Assembly: GCA_041651175.1 (NCBI GenBank)
Contig: JBAZJT010000007.1
Coordinates: 1-64,000 of the forward strand
Reading direction: 5' to 3'
Source: Elusimicrobiales bacterium
GTDB lineage: Bacteria > Elusimicrobiota > Elusimicrobia > Elusimicrobiales > Elusimicrobiaceae
Length of the DNA: 64,000 nt
Every line of letters starts with the position of its first letter. The stretch's first letter is position 1. A model generated the notes under the pieces. The model worked only from the letters and a program-made list of their open reading frames with translations, had not been told where the DNA came from and did not search any database. The translations under genes were made by a program, and so were the position numbers. Shown here piece after piece: positions 41,111 through 49,134 of this stretch.

Positions 41111-43390
41111 CTACCTGTTGGCGCGCAGCATGCGCGCCGCGAAGGACTTGGCCGCCGCGGCGGCCGAGTTTTTCGGATTTATGGACAGGGTCACATCAAA
41201 ATCAGCCAGCGCCCTCTCATGCAGGCCCATGTTGCCATAAGCGATGCCGCGGTTGAAGTGCGACTCCGCGTCATTCGGATTAAGCCGCAGCGCCTCGGTT
41301 AAATCCGACACGGCGTCGCCGAATTGTTTTGACAGTATGCGGGCGTATCCCCTGACCGCATACTCGCGCGCGCCCGGCGTCGCATCGGTTTCCGCGACAT
41401 GCCCGGAATTGCGCGCGCTGCGGCGCGCGGACTCTATCCGCGCCCGCAATTCAGAAAGTCCAGGAGAAGGGGCCAGTTCCAGGGCCTTGTCCGCGTCCGC
41501 CAGGGCCTGGTCAAAAAGCCCTTTTTCGGCGCAGATTTCGCTGCGCAACTGATAGGGAACGCTCCAGTCCGGGCTGATTTCCGCCGCGCGGGTTATATCG
41601 GCCATTGCCGCGGCGTATTGTTTCAGCGCGTAGTAGCGCAATCTGGCCCTGTTTACATAATTCTGCGCAAATCCGGGGGCCAGGCAGGCGGCCATATTGT
41701 AATCGGATTCGGCCTGTGCATAAAGCCCGATCTTGCTGTACGCCGCGCCGCGCGCGCCATATCCCGCGCCATAGGACGGGTCTATGGAAAGCGCGGCGTT
41801 GATATCCGCAATGGATTCGGCATATTTTCCCTGCAGGAAGTATGCCACGCTCCTGTGGGCGAATGCGTCAGTCAAAACCGTAATGTCCGATTTCCAGTTG
41901 TCGTACCGGCGGTATTTGCTGATGGTATCGCTGCAAAGGAGCACGGAATCTCCCCATAATTTCACTCTTTCCACGGAGATACACGACAGCGCCAGCAGCA
42001 GCGCGGACGCGCAAGCCGCAGCCGTGATTTTGAATTTTGCAAAAGCCATATCAAACACTGTGCCAAGAGCCAGAAACACTCCCGCCGCGGGAATATATGT
42101 GTAGCGGTCTGCCGGCAATATCTGAAAAGGCAGCACGGCAAGCAGCATCAGCCCGAAAAATGCCACGCCGGTGCAGCAGTTCCTGCAATACCTGGCAAGA
42201 AGCGCCAGCAGCGCCGCAAAAGCCGCCGCCGGCAGATATTTAAGCAAGAAATTGCCTGATGGCTGCAGGTGCGGATAAAGCGGGCAAAGTTTTGCGGGGA
42301 ACAACACTTTGCACAGGTAGAACCACTCCCCGTATCCGCATAGCGCCAATTTGTCCGCGAGGGAAATTCTCCCGCCCACGCCGGACGGGGACAAATAGAA
42401 TTTCCCGACGGTAAAAGACAGCGCCAATACCGCGGACGAGGCAATGATGAAGGGGATTTTCTCGGCGGCAATGCCAAATAGCGTTTCACGCCCGCCCTGT
42501 TGCGCAGGAACAACGGCGGTTTGCGGGAGGACCTGCCCCTCGTCTGCGGCGGACCGGGGCGGACGGGCCGCAAGCCTGAGACTTCGGAGCATCCGTGACA
42601 AAAACGGCGCCTGCGGCTGAATGCGGAGATTTTGAGCAGGCTCCATGTGTATGCGGTTGAAATGCCAGTCCAGCAGCACAAGAACCGCTACGCCCAGCGC
42701 TACTGTCGGCTTGGACAGCATGGCCGCGATTAACAGCGCGCAGGATAATGCTAAATTCCGCCAGTCCCGGGATTTGACGTATCTGATATACGCCAGCAGC
42801 ATTGCCAGCAGGAAAAAGCAGGAAAGAAGGTCTTTTCTGCCGGATATCCATGCGACGGGTTCGGCGCGCAGCGGATGAACCGCGAAAAGCAGCGACGCGA
42901 GCAAAGCTCCCGGGATGCCAGCTCCCAATGCAGCTGCCAGATAGTAAAACAAAATGCAGTTTGCCGCATGAAGCGCTATGTTGCCCGCATGAAACGCCGC
43001 CGCATCAGAGCCGAATAACAGCCATTCCAGCCTGTATGAGAAAATTGTCAGCGGATGGTAATAGCCCATCGTGGAAGTGGTGAAAATACCCTTCCCGTTG
43101 CCGATAACCATGGAGTTGGCGGTAATATAATTGTAATCATCGCCGTTGAGAAAACCGCCTTTCAGCGAGGGCCAGAATAACGCTGCGGCAACCGCCGCGG
43201 CCAGAAACGGCGCAACTCGTCTTGCCAAAACATCGCGGTTTAGCCGGCGGCTGGCGGGGCGTTCCTGCGCGGAATTTCCACCGCCTGCCGGACGCGCATG
43301 CGCGTCAAGCTCCGCGCCGAACCGTCCGCGCCAGCCGCCGCTGGTCTCGTCGTCGGCTCCGAAAACCGGAACACTGTCTTTTCGCTTCAT
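41111..43390 (-). CDS. TMTC-like membrane protein with C-terminal TPRs
   Basis: A 759-residue polytopic protein. The N-terminal two thirds have about 10-12 helices and the hallmarks of TMTC/O-mannosyltransferase-like proteins: FLNGDDYNYI with the acidic pair near the first loop, HPLRAEPVAWISGRKDLLS and MLSKPTVALGVAVLVLLDW. From about residue 500 several TPR units follow (for example AESIADINAALSIDPSYGAGY and ALADFDVTLSINPKN). It probably transfers a sugar from a lipid carrier to a protein in the periplasm; this is inference. The ATG at 43390 has AAAGG upstream; an earlier in-frame ATG is less likely. Confidence 0.75.
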   Translation of the reverse strand: MKRKDSVPVFGADDETSGGWRGRFGAELDAHARPAGGGNSAQERPASRRLNRDVLARRVAPFLAAAVAAALFWPSLKGGFLNGDDYNYITANSMVIGNGKGIFTTSTMGYYHPLTIFSYRLEWLLFGSDAAAFHAGNIALHAANCILFYYLAAALGAGIPGALLASLLFAVHPLRAEPVAWISGRKDLLSCFFLLAMLLAYIRYVKSRDWRNLALSCALLIAAMLSKPTVALGVAVLVLLDWHFNRIHMEPAQNLRIQPQAPFLSRMLRSLRLAARPPRSAADEGQVLPQTAVVPAQQGGRETLFGIAAEKIPFIIASSAVLALSFTVGKFYLSPSGVGGRISLADKLALCGYGEWFYLCKVLFPAKLCPLYPHLQPSGNFLLKYLPAAAFAALLALLARYCRNCCTGVAFFGLMLLAVLPFQILPADRYTYIPAAGVFLALGTVFDMAFAKFKITAAACASALLLALSCISVERVKLWGDSVLLCSDTISKYRRYDNWKSDITVLTDAFAHRSVAYFLQGKYAESIADINAALSIDPSYGAGYGARGAAYSKIGLYAQAESDYNMAACLAPGFAQNYVNRARLRYYALKQYAAAMADITRAAEISPDWSVPYQLRSEICAEKGLFDQALADADKALELAPSPGLSELRARIESARRSARNSGHVAETDATPGAREYAVRGYARILSKQFGDAVSDLTEALRLNPNDAESHFNRGIAYGNMGLHERALADFDVTLSINPKNSAAAAAKSFAARMLRANR

Positions 43391-43425
43391 AAATCCTTTG
43401 CGGGAAAGAATCCATTGTATCAAAG

Positions 43426-43869
43426 TCAGCCGGTGCCTGAGCGGAAAGCGTCTTTTATATGCGCTGGCTTTTCGCCTGCGATTATGGCAATCACGTCGAA
43501 ACGGGCCTGGGAAAACCGGCTTTCCCCGCCCAGCGCGGCGCGGATTTTACCCGCCGCGCGGACGAAAACGCCGCCTTCGCTTTCCCCGCCGGAAAACGCC
43601 GCCGCGATTGCCGGCTTTGACTTTATATATGCCTGCGCGCAGTTTATTATTTTTTTCCGTTTGGATTTTGTTACAGCCGCCGCCGGCCCGCCGAAAGCCG
43701 CGTAAGAGCGGGTTTTCACCTCGGCGAATACCAGGGTTTGTCCGTCGGCGGCGATTATGTCTATTTCGCCAAGCGGGCAGCGCCAGCCGCGCGCCAGGAT
43801 TTTCATGCCAAGCGAGCGCAGAAAGCGCGCGGCCTCGTCCTCTCCGCGCGCGCCGAGATTTTCAGGCAT
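43426..43869 (-). CDS. yraN: UPF0102/YraN-family nuclease-like protein
   Basis: A 147-residue protein with an N-terminal endonuclease-like fold: GARGEDEAARFL, then GEIDIIAADGQTLVFAEVKTR, the conserved D...EVK core. The C-terminus is longer than usual, with an insert around ESEGGVF. The family's role is not established. The ATG at 43869 overlaps rnhB by eight bases, the common rnhB-yraN order. Confidence 0.88.
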   Translation of the reverse strand: MPENLGARGEDEAARFLRSLGMKILARGWRCPLGEIDIIAADGQTLVFAEVKTRSYAAFGGPAAAVTKSKRKKIINCAQAYIKSKPAIAAAFSGGESEGGVFVRAAGKIRAALGGESRFSQARFDVIAIIAGEKPAHIKDAFRSGTG

Positions 43870-44491
43870 AAAAGGGGAGCTTGTCCGGCAGGAAGGTGCG
43901 CCGGTGTTCCGGGCAGGGGCCCAGCTTTTCAATGGCGGCGATATGCTCCGCCGTGCCGTAGCCTTTGTGTTTGGCAAAGCCGTAGCCGGGGTATTTGGCG
44001 TCAAGCCCGCAGAGCAGCCTGTCCCGCGTAACCTTGGCGATAATGCTGGCCGCCGCCACCGCAAGCGACTTGCCGTCGCCCTTTATCACCGGCGTCTGCG
44101 GCAGCTCCAGCCCGGGTATGGCATTGTTTCCGTCAACCAGCGCGAATGCGCCGGGCGGCGGGCACAGCTGCGCGACCGCGGCGCGCATCGCCGCGAATGT
44201 GGCCTGGAGAATATTTATGCGGTCAATCTCCTCCGGCCCGCAAAAGCCCAGCCCGCAGGCCGCGCCGGAGGTTTTCAGCAAATCAAAAAGCTCTTCCCGC
44301 TTTTTGGGGGAGAGCTTTTTGCTGTCGTTGACTTCGCCTAAAACCGGATACAGCTCCGGCGCGATTATGCACGCGCAGGCCACCACCGGCCCCGCCAGCG
44401 GCCCGCGCCCCGCCTCGTCTATGCCGACGAGGACGGCCGCGCGGCGCTGCCGCGCTGCGGTCTCGTCAAAAACCGCGAGGCGGGAAATCAC
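43862..44491 (-). CDS. rnhB: Ribonuclease HII
   Basis: Removes ribonucleotides embedded in DNA. The 209-residue enzyme has VGIDEAGRGPLAGPVVA (first Asp and Glu), DSKKLSPKKRE, an Asp in ALVDGN and the AAASIIAKVTRD segment. HKGYGTAEHIAAIEKLGPCPEHRRTF is the usual C-terminal motif. The start is a GTG at 44491, eight bases after rplS. Confidence 0.94.
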   Translation of the reverse strand: MISRLAVFDETAARQRRAAVLVGIDEAGRGPLAGPVVACACIIAPELYPVLGEVNDSKKLSPKKREELFDLLKTSGAACGLGFCGPEEIDRINILQATFAAMRAAVAQLCPPPGAFALVDGNNAIPGLELPQTPVIKGDGKSLAVAAASIIAKVTRDRLLCGLDAKYPGYGFAKHKGYGTAEHIAAIEKLGPCPEHRRTFLPDKLPFYA

Positions 44492-44499
44492 ACCGCGGG

Positions 44500-44946
44500 C
44501 TACTGCTGCGCGGGCTGGCTCTGCGCGGGGGCCGCCGTTGCGGCGGCTTCCGGCTGGGCAGTCGCCTGCGCGGTTTCAGCCTTGGGCTGCGCGGGCGCGG
44601 CCTTCTCCTGCTCGGCGGAGACGCGCTCGGCCAGGCGGGCAGCCTTTCCGGCCAGCTCGCGCAGGAAGAACAGCTTGGCGCGCCGCACCTTGCCCTGCTT
44701 GAGAACCTCTATCTTCTCCACGCGGGGCGAATGAAGCGGGAATATCCGCTCTATCCCCACGCCGAAGGAGGTCTTGCGGACGGTGAAAGTCTCGGATATT
44801 CCGCTGCCCCTGCGCGCGATGACAACGCCGTCAAAGCACTGTATCCGCTCGCTGTCGCCTTCCACGACTTTGTTGTGGACGCGCACAGTGTCTCCGGGCC
44901 GGAACTCCGGCAAACCGGTTTTAAGGCCTTCCTGCTTGATTTCCAT
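44500..44946 (-). CDS. rplS: Ribosomal protein L19 with Ala/Gln/Pro tail
   Basis: L19 lies at the 30S-50S interface. Residues up to about 110 match L19 (FRPGDTVRVHNKVVEGDSERIQ, FDGVVIARRGSG, RVEKIEVLKQGKVRRAKLFFLRELAGKAARL). The last 35 residues are a low-complexity Ala/Pro/Gln extension not seen in most L19 proteins. The ATG at 44946 is preferred because GGAGGA is nine bases upstream; the ATG at 44955 directly abuts it. Confidence 0.94.
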   Translation of the reverse strand: MEIKQEGLKTGLPEFRPGDTVRVHNKVVEGDSERIQCFDGVVIARRGSGISETFTVRKTSFGVGIERIFPLHSPRVEKIEVLKQGKVRRAKLFFLRELAGKAARLAERVSAEQEKAAPAQPKAETAQATAQPEAAATAAPAQSQPAQQ

Positions 44947-44964
44947 ACAAGTCATTCCTCCGTG

Positions 44965-45633
44965 TCAAATTCCCGCCAGGTCCGGCCTGAGCCGCCGGGT
45001 AATCTCGGCGGACTGCCGCCTGCGCCAGTTTTCTATGCCGGCGTGGTTTCCGCTCATCAGCTCCGGCGGAGCCTTCTTCCCGCGCCACACCGCCGGCCTG
45101 GTGTAATGCGGCGCCTCCAGCTTCCCGTCCGAAAACGATTCTATCAGCGGCGCCTCCTCTTTTTTGAAGACGCCCGGCAGCAGCCTGGTTACGCAGTCTA
45201 TCACCGCCACCGCCGCCGGCTCGCCGCCGGTAAGCACGAAATCGCCCAGCGAAATCTGCCCGTCGCAGCCGTCTATGAAGCGCTGGTCCACGCCCTCGTA
45301 ATGGCCGCAGACAAGCACCAGATTTTTCCTGCGCGCCAGCGCGGCGGCCTTTTGCTGGGTGAACTTTTCGCCCTGCGGGCCGAGAAACACCACCGCCGCG
45401 CCGCGGCGCTTTACGCTTTTTACGGCCTGGTAAAGCGGCTCCGCCATCATCACCATGCCGGCGCCGCCGCCGTAGGGCCTGTCATCCACCGTCTTGTGCC
45501 TGTCCGCGGTGAAGTCGCGCGGGCTGGCGAAACCCAGCTTCAGAATGCCCTTTTCCCGCGCGCGCCCGACTATACTTTTGGACAGCGGGAAATCCACCAG
45601 TTCGGGGAACAGCGTAACAACGTCTATGCGCAT
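44965..45633 (-). CDS. trmD: tRNA (guanine-N1)-methyltransferase
   Basis: Methylates G37 of tRNAs using S-adenosylmethionine. The 222-residue SPOUT enzyme shows DDRPYGGGAGMVM, the knot segments LVCGHYEGVDQRF and ISLGDFVLTGGE, and HYTRPAVWRGKKAPPELMSGNH. It lies between khpA and rplS with no rimM, which normally precedes it. Confidence 0.95.
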   Translation of the reverse strand: MRIDVVTLFPELVDFPLSKSIVGRAREKGILKLGFASPRDFTADRHKTVDDRPYGGGAGMVMMAEPLYQAVKSVKRRGAAVVFLGPQGEKFTQQKAAALARRKNLVLVCGHYEGVDQRFIDGCDGQISLGDFVLTGGEPAAVAVIDCVTRLLPGVFKKEEAPLIESFSDGKLEAPHYTRPAVWRGKKAPPELMSGNHAGIENWRRRQSAEITRRLRPDLAGI

Positions 45634-45861
45634 CTAGTCTATGTCCAGAAACGCCTTTTTCCCCGCCCGCTCCGCCCCGGCGGACAGCACGGCCCGGACG
45701 GCCTTTATGACCTTGCCGTCCCTGCCGATGATTTTACCCTTGTCCGAATCGGCCACTTTGGCCTTGAGCCGGATTATGCCGCCTTCCTCCGCCGTCTCGA
45801 CGAAGACTTCCTCCGGCTTGTCCACAAGCGCCTTCAGCAGATAGCTGGCAAGCTCCTGCAT
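45634..45861 (-). CDS. khpA: KhpA RNA-binding KH protein
   Basis: A 75-residue single KH domain protein (YlqC type) that binds RNA, in some bacteria with KhpB. The GxxG loop reads GRDG within KGKIIGRDGKVIKAVRAVL. The position between rpsP and trmD is the usual one. Its stop codon directly abuts the trmD start and only one base separates it from rpsP. Confidence 0.92.
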   Translation of the reverse strand: MQELASYLLKALVDKPEEVFVETAEEGGIIRLKAKVADSDKGKIIGRDGKVIKAVRAVLSAGAERAGKKAFLDID

Positions 45862-45862
45862 A

Positions 45863-46126
45863 TCAAGCCTTGGGCGCGGCCGCGCGTTTGGCGCGCCGGA
45901 TGAGGGAGGCCACTGTTTCCGTCGGTTTCGCGCCGGTTTTTATCCAGTGTTCCACGCGGTCCAGCTTCAGCGAGAGCTGCGCGTTTTCCTTTCCAAGCGC
46001 GGGATGGTAATGTCCCACCACTTCCAGCGGCTTGCCGCGCACCGCGCGCGTGCGCGCTATCGCCACCACGCGGTAATGCGGTTCCTTCGGTTTTCCTGTC
46101 CTTTGCAGCCTGAGAGCTACTGCCAT
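45863..46126 (-). CDS. rpsP: Ribosomal protein S16
   Basis: A small-subunit assembly protein of 87 residues: VALRLQRTGKPKEPHYRVVAI at the start and GHYHPALGKENAQLSLKLDRVEHWIKTGAKPTETV in the middle match S16. GGAGGAG precedes the start. A hairpin at 46139-46164 lies just upstream. Confidence 0.95.
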   Translation of the reverse strand: MAVALRLQRTGKPKEPHYRVVAIARTRAVRGKPLEVVGHYHPALGKENAQLSLKLDRVEHWIKTGAKPTETVASLIRRAKRAAAPKA

Positions 46127-46138
46127 TTTCTCCTCCGA

Positions 46139-46164
46139 GTCCGAAACCCATCCGGGTTTCAGAC
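46139..46164 (-). other. Hairpin at the rpe-rpsP junction
   Basis: GTCCGAAACCC (46139-46149) and GGGTTTCAGAC (46154-46164) pair with a single mismatch and a 4-base loop. The hairpin overlaps the rpe stop codon and precedes the rpsP ribosome binding site. No T-run follows in the direction of transcription, so it is more likely an attenuation or processing structure than a terminator. Confidence 0.4.
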
Positions 46165-46830
46165 GTTTTTTCTCAAAATCCTCATCGCGGCCTGCGCGCC
46201 GTCCGGGCCGAAGACCGCGCTTCCCGCCACCAGCGAATCCGCGCCGGAAAGCGCCGCCATCCTGGCCGTGCGGGCGTTTATGCCGCCGTCCACCTGAAGC
46301 CAGATTTTCCGGCCCGAGTCGTTTATCATCCGGCGGGCCTGCGCTATGCGCTCCGGCGACTGGGGCATGAACGCCTGACCGCCGAAACCCGGATTCACCG
46401 TCATCACCAGCAGCAGGTCTATCTTCGGCAGAAACCGGAGCGCCTTTTCAAGCGGGGTGTCCGGGTTCAGCGCCAGGCCTGCTTTTGCGCCCAGCTGATG
46501 TATCTTATCCAGCGCGGCGGCGCAATTTTTAGCCTCGTAATGCACGGTTATCAGGTCCGCGCCGGCTTTCACGAAAGCCTCAACGAAATCAAGCGGGCGC
46601 TCCACCATCAGATGCGCGTCCAGCGGCAGGCTTACGCGCCTGCGCAACGCGGCCACCACCGCCGGGCCGAAGCTGATATTGGGCACGAAATGCCCGTCCA
46701 TCACATCCACCTGAAGCCAGTCCGCGCCGGCAAGTTCGGCATGCTCGGCGGCACGGCCCAGGTCCGCCGCGTCTGCGGCGAGAACGGAGGGCACTATAGC
46801 CGTTCTGCCGGAGGGCGGATGAAATGTCAT
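46159..46830 (-). CDS. rpe: Ribulose-phosphate 3-epimerase
   Basis: Interconverts ribulose- and xylulose-5-phosphate. The 223-residue TIM barrel shows PSVLAADAADLG, VDVMDGHFVPNISFGP, LDAHLMVERP, MTVNPGFGGQAF and VDGGINARTA, the full set of Rpe motifs with metal-binding His and Asp residues. ATGA overlap with the upstream PASTA gene. Confidence 0.95.
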   Translation of the reverse strand: MTFHPPSGRTAIVPSVLAADAADLGRAAEHAELAGADWLQVDVMDGHFVPNISFGPAVVAALRRRVSLPLDAHLMVERPLDFVEAFVKAGADLITVHYEAKNCAAALDKIHQLGAKAGLALNPDTPLEKALRFLPKIDLLLVMTVNPGFGGQAFMPQSPERIAQARRMINDSGRKIWLQVDGGINARTARMAALSGADSLVAGSAVFGPDGAQAAMRILRKNV

Positions 46831-47774
46831 TGCATCTCCTTTTCTTCCACCAGCACGCCGTTTACGAAAATGCGCACCTTCGCCGGCCCGCCGTAGGGCG
46901 CGGTAAGGTCAACCTTGGTGCCGGGGGCGCGCAGCCCGTTGAAAATCTCGCGCTCGCCGGATTTGTCCATCATCACTATGCGCAGCCGGCTCTGGGAGCT
47001 GCCCTGGCTCATCTCGTAATGGATGCGGTGCACTTTGGCAGCCGCCGCGCCGGTGTCCCTGCGCCCGCTTATCACAAGCGTTATCCTGATGTCCGGGTTA
47101 AGCGCGGTGTCCGGAGCCGGGTCCTGCGAAAGTATGGTCCCGTTCGGGAAAAGCGATGCCGGCTCCTCCTTTATATCAAAAGACAATCTGTTCTGCGCCG
47201 CCCAGTGGTTTGCCTCCATGACGGATTTCTGGCGGAAATCCGGCATCAACGTTATCCCCGAAGGCGGCGGCCCCGCCGAAATCGTTATATTGATCAGCGA
47301 ATTTTTGGCCACGCTGGCGTCCGGCGCCGGGTCCTGGGCGATTACCACGCCCTTGTCCAACTTTAGCGAATACGCCTCGCCCACCTCGCCCAGCAGCAGC
47401 TGCTGCTGGCGGAGCAGCAGTTCCGCGTTTCGCTGCGGCAGCCCCGACAGGTTGGGCGCGAAAACCGATTCCCCCCCTTGGCTGAACCAGGCGCGTATCA
47501 CCTTGCCCTCGCGCACCATGGTTCCCGGCGGCGGAAGCTGGCGGATGACCGCGCCCACCGGGACGGAATTGTCAAACTCCTCGCCGCATCTTTGCAGGGC
47601 CAGCTTGACGCCCGACAGCGTGTCCAGCGCGGCCATGGCGGAACGTTTGGTTATGTCCGGCGCGGCCACCTGCGCCCTGTCATGCACAAGCGCGCCGAAA
47701 GCCCAGTCCAGCGAAAAGTAGGCTGCGGCGCAGACGATTGCAAGAACAACCAGGGTTTCGACAAATCGTTTCAT
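46827..47774 (-). CDS. Membrane-anchored PASTA-domain protein without kinase
   Basis: A 315-residue protein: one N-terminal membrane helix (about 5-25), then three PASTA repeats (for example KLALQRCGEEFDNSVPVGAVIRQLPPPGTMV, then LKLDKGVVIAQDPAPDASV and NGTILSQDPAPDTALN), and a C-terminal beta domain ending in KVRIFVNGVLVEE. PASTA domains bind muropeptides or lipid II and usually form the extracellular part of PrkC/PknB kinases. In Firmicutes prkC lies between fmt and rpe; this gene is in exactly that place but has no kinase part. A kinase-phosphatase pair is encoded 4 kb away. Confidence 0.85.
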   Translation of the reverse strand: MKRFVETLVVLAIVCAAAYFSLDWAFGALVHDRAQVAAPDITKRSAMAALDTLSGVKLALQRCGEEFDNSVPVGAVIRQLPPPGTMVREGKVIRAWFSQGGESVFAPNLSGLPQRNAELLLRQQQLLLGEVGEAYSLKLDKGVVIAQDPAPDASVAKNSLINITISAGPPPSGITLMPDFRQKSVMEANHWAAQNRLSFDIKEEPASLFPNGTILSQDPAPDTALNPDIRITLVISGRRDTGAAAAKVHRIHYEMSQGSSQSRLRIVMMDKSGEREIFNGLRAPGTKVDLTAPYGGPAKVRIFVNGVLVEEKEMQ

Positions 47775-47781
47775 ACGGCGT

Positions 47782-48756
47782 TCATGCGGCGCCGTCCGCC
47801 CGCCCGGCGCAAGGGAGGGCAAAAACATCCCCTGCCTTCAGCCTCAGGCCGTTTGCAAAATCCCACGCTGAAACGGTGTTTTTGCCTTCGGGGCGGACAG
47901 ACTCCACCAATACGGCTCCGTCTGAACATTCTACTATAAAACCCCTGCCCCTTTCAACGCGCGCGATTGTCCCCGGCGCGCCGCCCGCGCCGGCGGGGGA
48001 AAGCGATGTTTTCAGCACCTGCACCAGCGTTTTGCGCCCCCCCGCAGGGCAATACACCCGCGCGCGCGGCCCCAGCGCAAGCCCGCGCACCCGGTTGTGA
48101 ATCTCCGCCGCGGGGCGCGAAAAATCAAGAAAGGAATCCTCCGTCCGCAGCAGCGGCGCGGCAGACGGCTTGCCGGATTGCGCGATGCGCGGCGGACTGC
48201 CGGCGGCGGACAGCTCCAGCGCGTCGTCCAGAATATCCACGCCGAAAGCGGCCAGTTTGCTCATCAGCGAGGCCGCGTTGTCTTCGGGCGCTATGGGATG
48301 CCGTTTGGCAAGGCAGAGCGGCCCTGTATCCATCCCCTCGTCAAGCCAGAAGGCGGAAACTCCGGTTTCGGTTTCCCCGTTTATAAGCGCCCATTGCACG
48401 GGGGCCGCGCCCCTGTAAGCGGGCAGAAGCGAAAAATGGATATTGAGGCAGCCCATGGCCGGAACCGACAGCGCATCCTGTTTAAGCAGCCTGCCGTAAG
48501 CGACGACCACGGCCACGTCCGGCTTTACGTTTTGCAGCGCGCTGGCGACGGCGGCGGAATTATCCGCCGTTTCCACCGGAATGCCGCGCGCGGCGGCAAA
48601 AACCTTTACCGGCGACGGCGTTAGCTTGAGCCCGCGCCCGGCGGGCCTGTCGGGCATGGTGATGACCAGCGCCGGCGGGTGTTCCCGGCACATGAAATCA
48701 AGAAAAGGGACCGCCGTCTCCGGCGTCCCCATGAAAACGGTCTTCAAATTCGCCAT
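47782..48756 (-). CDS. fmt: Methionyl-tRNA formyltransferase
   Basis: Formylates initiator Met-tRNA. The 324-residue protein has VFMGTPETAVPFL, ITMPDRPAGRG, the formyl-folate motif NIHFSLLPAYRGAAPVQWAL, DEGMDTGPL and a C-terminal OB-like domain (LRLKAGDVFALP at the end). It heads a long minus-strand run through rpe and rpsP to yraN. Confidence 0.95.
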   Translation of the reverse strand: MANLKTVFMGTPETAVPFLDFMCREHPPALVITMPDRPAGRGLKLTPSPVKVFAAARGIPVETADNSAAVASALQNVKPDVAVVVAYGRLLKQDALSVPAMGCLNIHFSLLPAYRGAAPVQWALINGETETGVSAFWLDEGMDTGPLCLAKRHPIAPEDNAASLMSKLAAFGVDILDDALELSAAGSPPRIAQSGKPSAAPLLRTEDSFLDFSRPAAEIHNRVRGLALGPRARVYCPAGGRKTLVQVLKTSLSPAGAGGAPGTIARVERGRGFIVECSDGAVLVESVRPEGKNTVSAWDFANGLRLKAGDVFALPCAGRADGAA

Positions 48757-48891
48757 TCAGGAATATTTTAGCACATAGCGCGGCTTCGCATGTGTTTTGC
48801 GGGTTTCCCGCAGGACACATTGTGGCCCGGATATCAACAAATGCAAAAAATAGCCGGATACCTGACCGCTTGAGCTTCAGTGACCTCTATT

Positions 48892-49053
48892 ACCTGAATG
48901 TTTCAGTTGGATTGCGGGGTTCGGCGAAAAATAGCTTCATACTGCCTTCACAAAATTATCCTTTCGCGCAGTGAGGCGCGCGCGGATAATTTTGTTCGGC
49001 ATTATTTCGCGCTTTTTCGCCTCGGTCCTCGCAACCAACTGAAACACTCAGGT
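48892..49053. repeat. Long nested inverted repeat, element 3
   Basis: Outer arms 48892-48909 (ACCTGAATGTTTCAGTTG) and 49036-49053 pair with one mismatch. An inner perfect 11-bp repeat (CAAAATTATCC, 48951-48961; its complement 48984-48994) surrounds a GC-rich loop. The core shares CGGCGAAAAATAGCTTC and CTTTTTCGCCTCGGTCCTCGC with element 1 near 5.6 kb, while the arm sequences differ. Confidence 0.75.
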
Positions 49054-49059
49054 TATGAT

Positions 49060-49093
49060 GCGCCCCTGCATGGATAATTCCATGCAGGGGCGC
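49060..49093 (-). other. Strong hairpin after groEL
   Basis: A perfect 15-bp stem, GCGCCCCTGCATGGA (49060-49074) with its complement (49079-49093) and a 4-base loop, lies 41 bases beyond the groEL stop. No T-run follows on the minus strand, so it is not a standard intrinsic terminator, but it could protect the 3' end of the groESL mRNA. Confidence 0.6.
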
Positions 49094-49134
49094 CGGATTT
49101 TTGCTTCCGCTTTTGCGGAGGCTTGCCTTGCGGC

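Larger units (their letters stand above)
48757..49134. other. Gene-free stretch holding an inverted-repeat element
   Basis: Between the fmt start and the groEL end there is no convincing gene; short open frames have no supporting motifs or ribosome binding sites. It contains the inverted-repeat element at 48892-49053 and a separate perfect hairpin at 49060-49093. Confidence 0.6.

Noticed and set aside
46827..47774. PASTA protein as a truncated kinase pseudogene
   Set aside because: It has its own start after fmt, a membrane helix, three intact repeats and coupled translation with rpe; no kinase remnants are seen upstream, where fmt begins at once.
49060..49093. Intrinsic terminator of groESL
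   Set aside because: The hairpin is strong but no T-run follows on the minus strand, so it is listed only as a hairpin.
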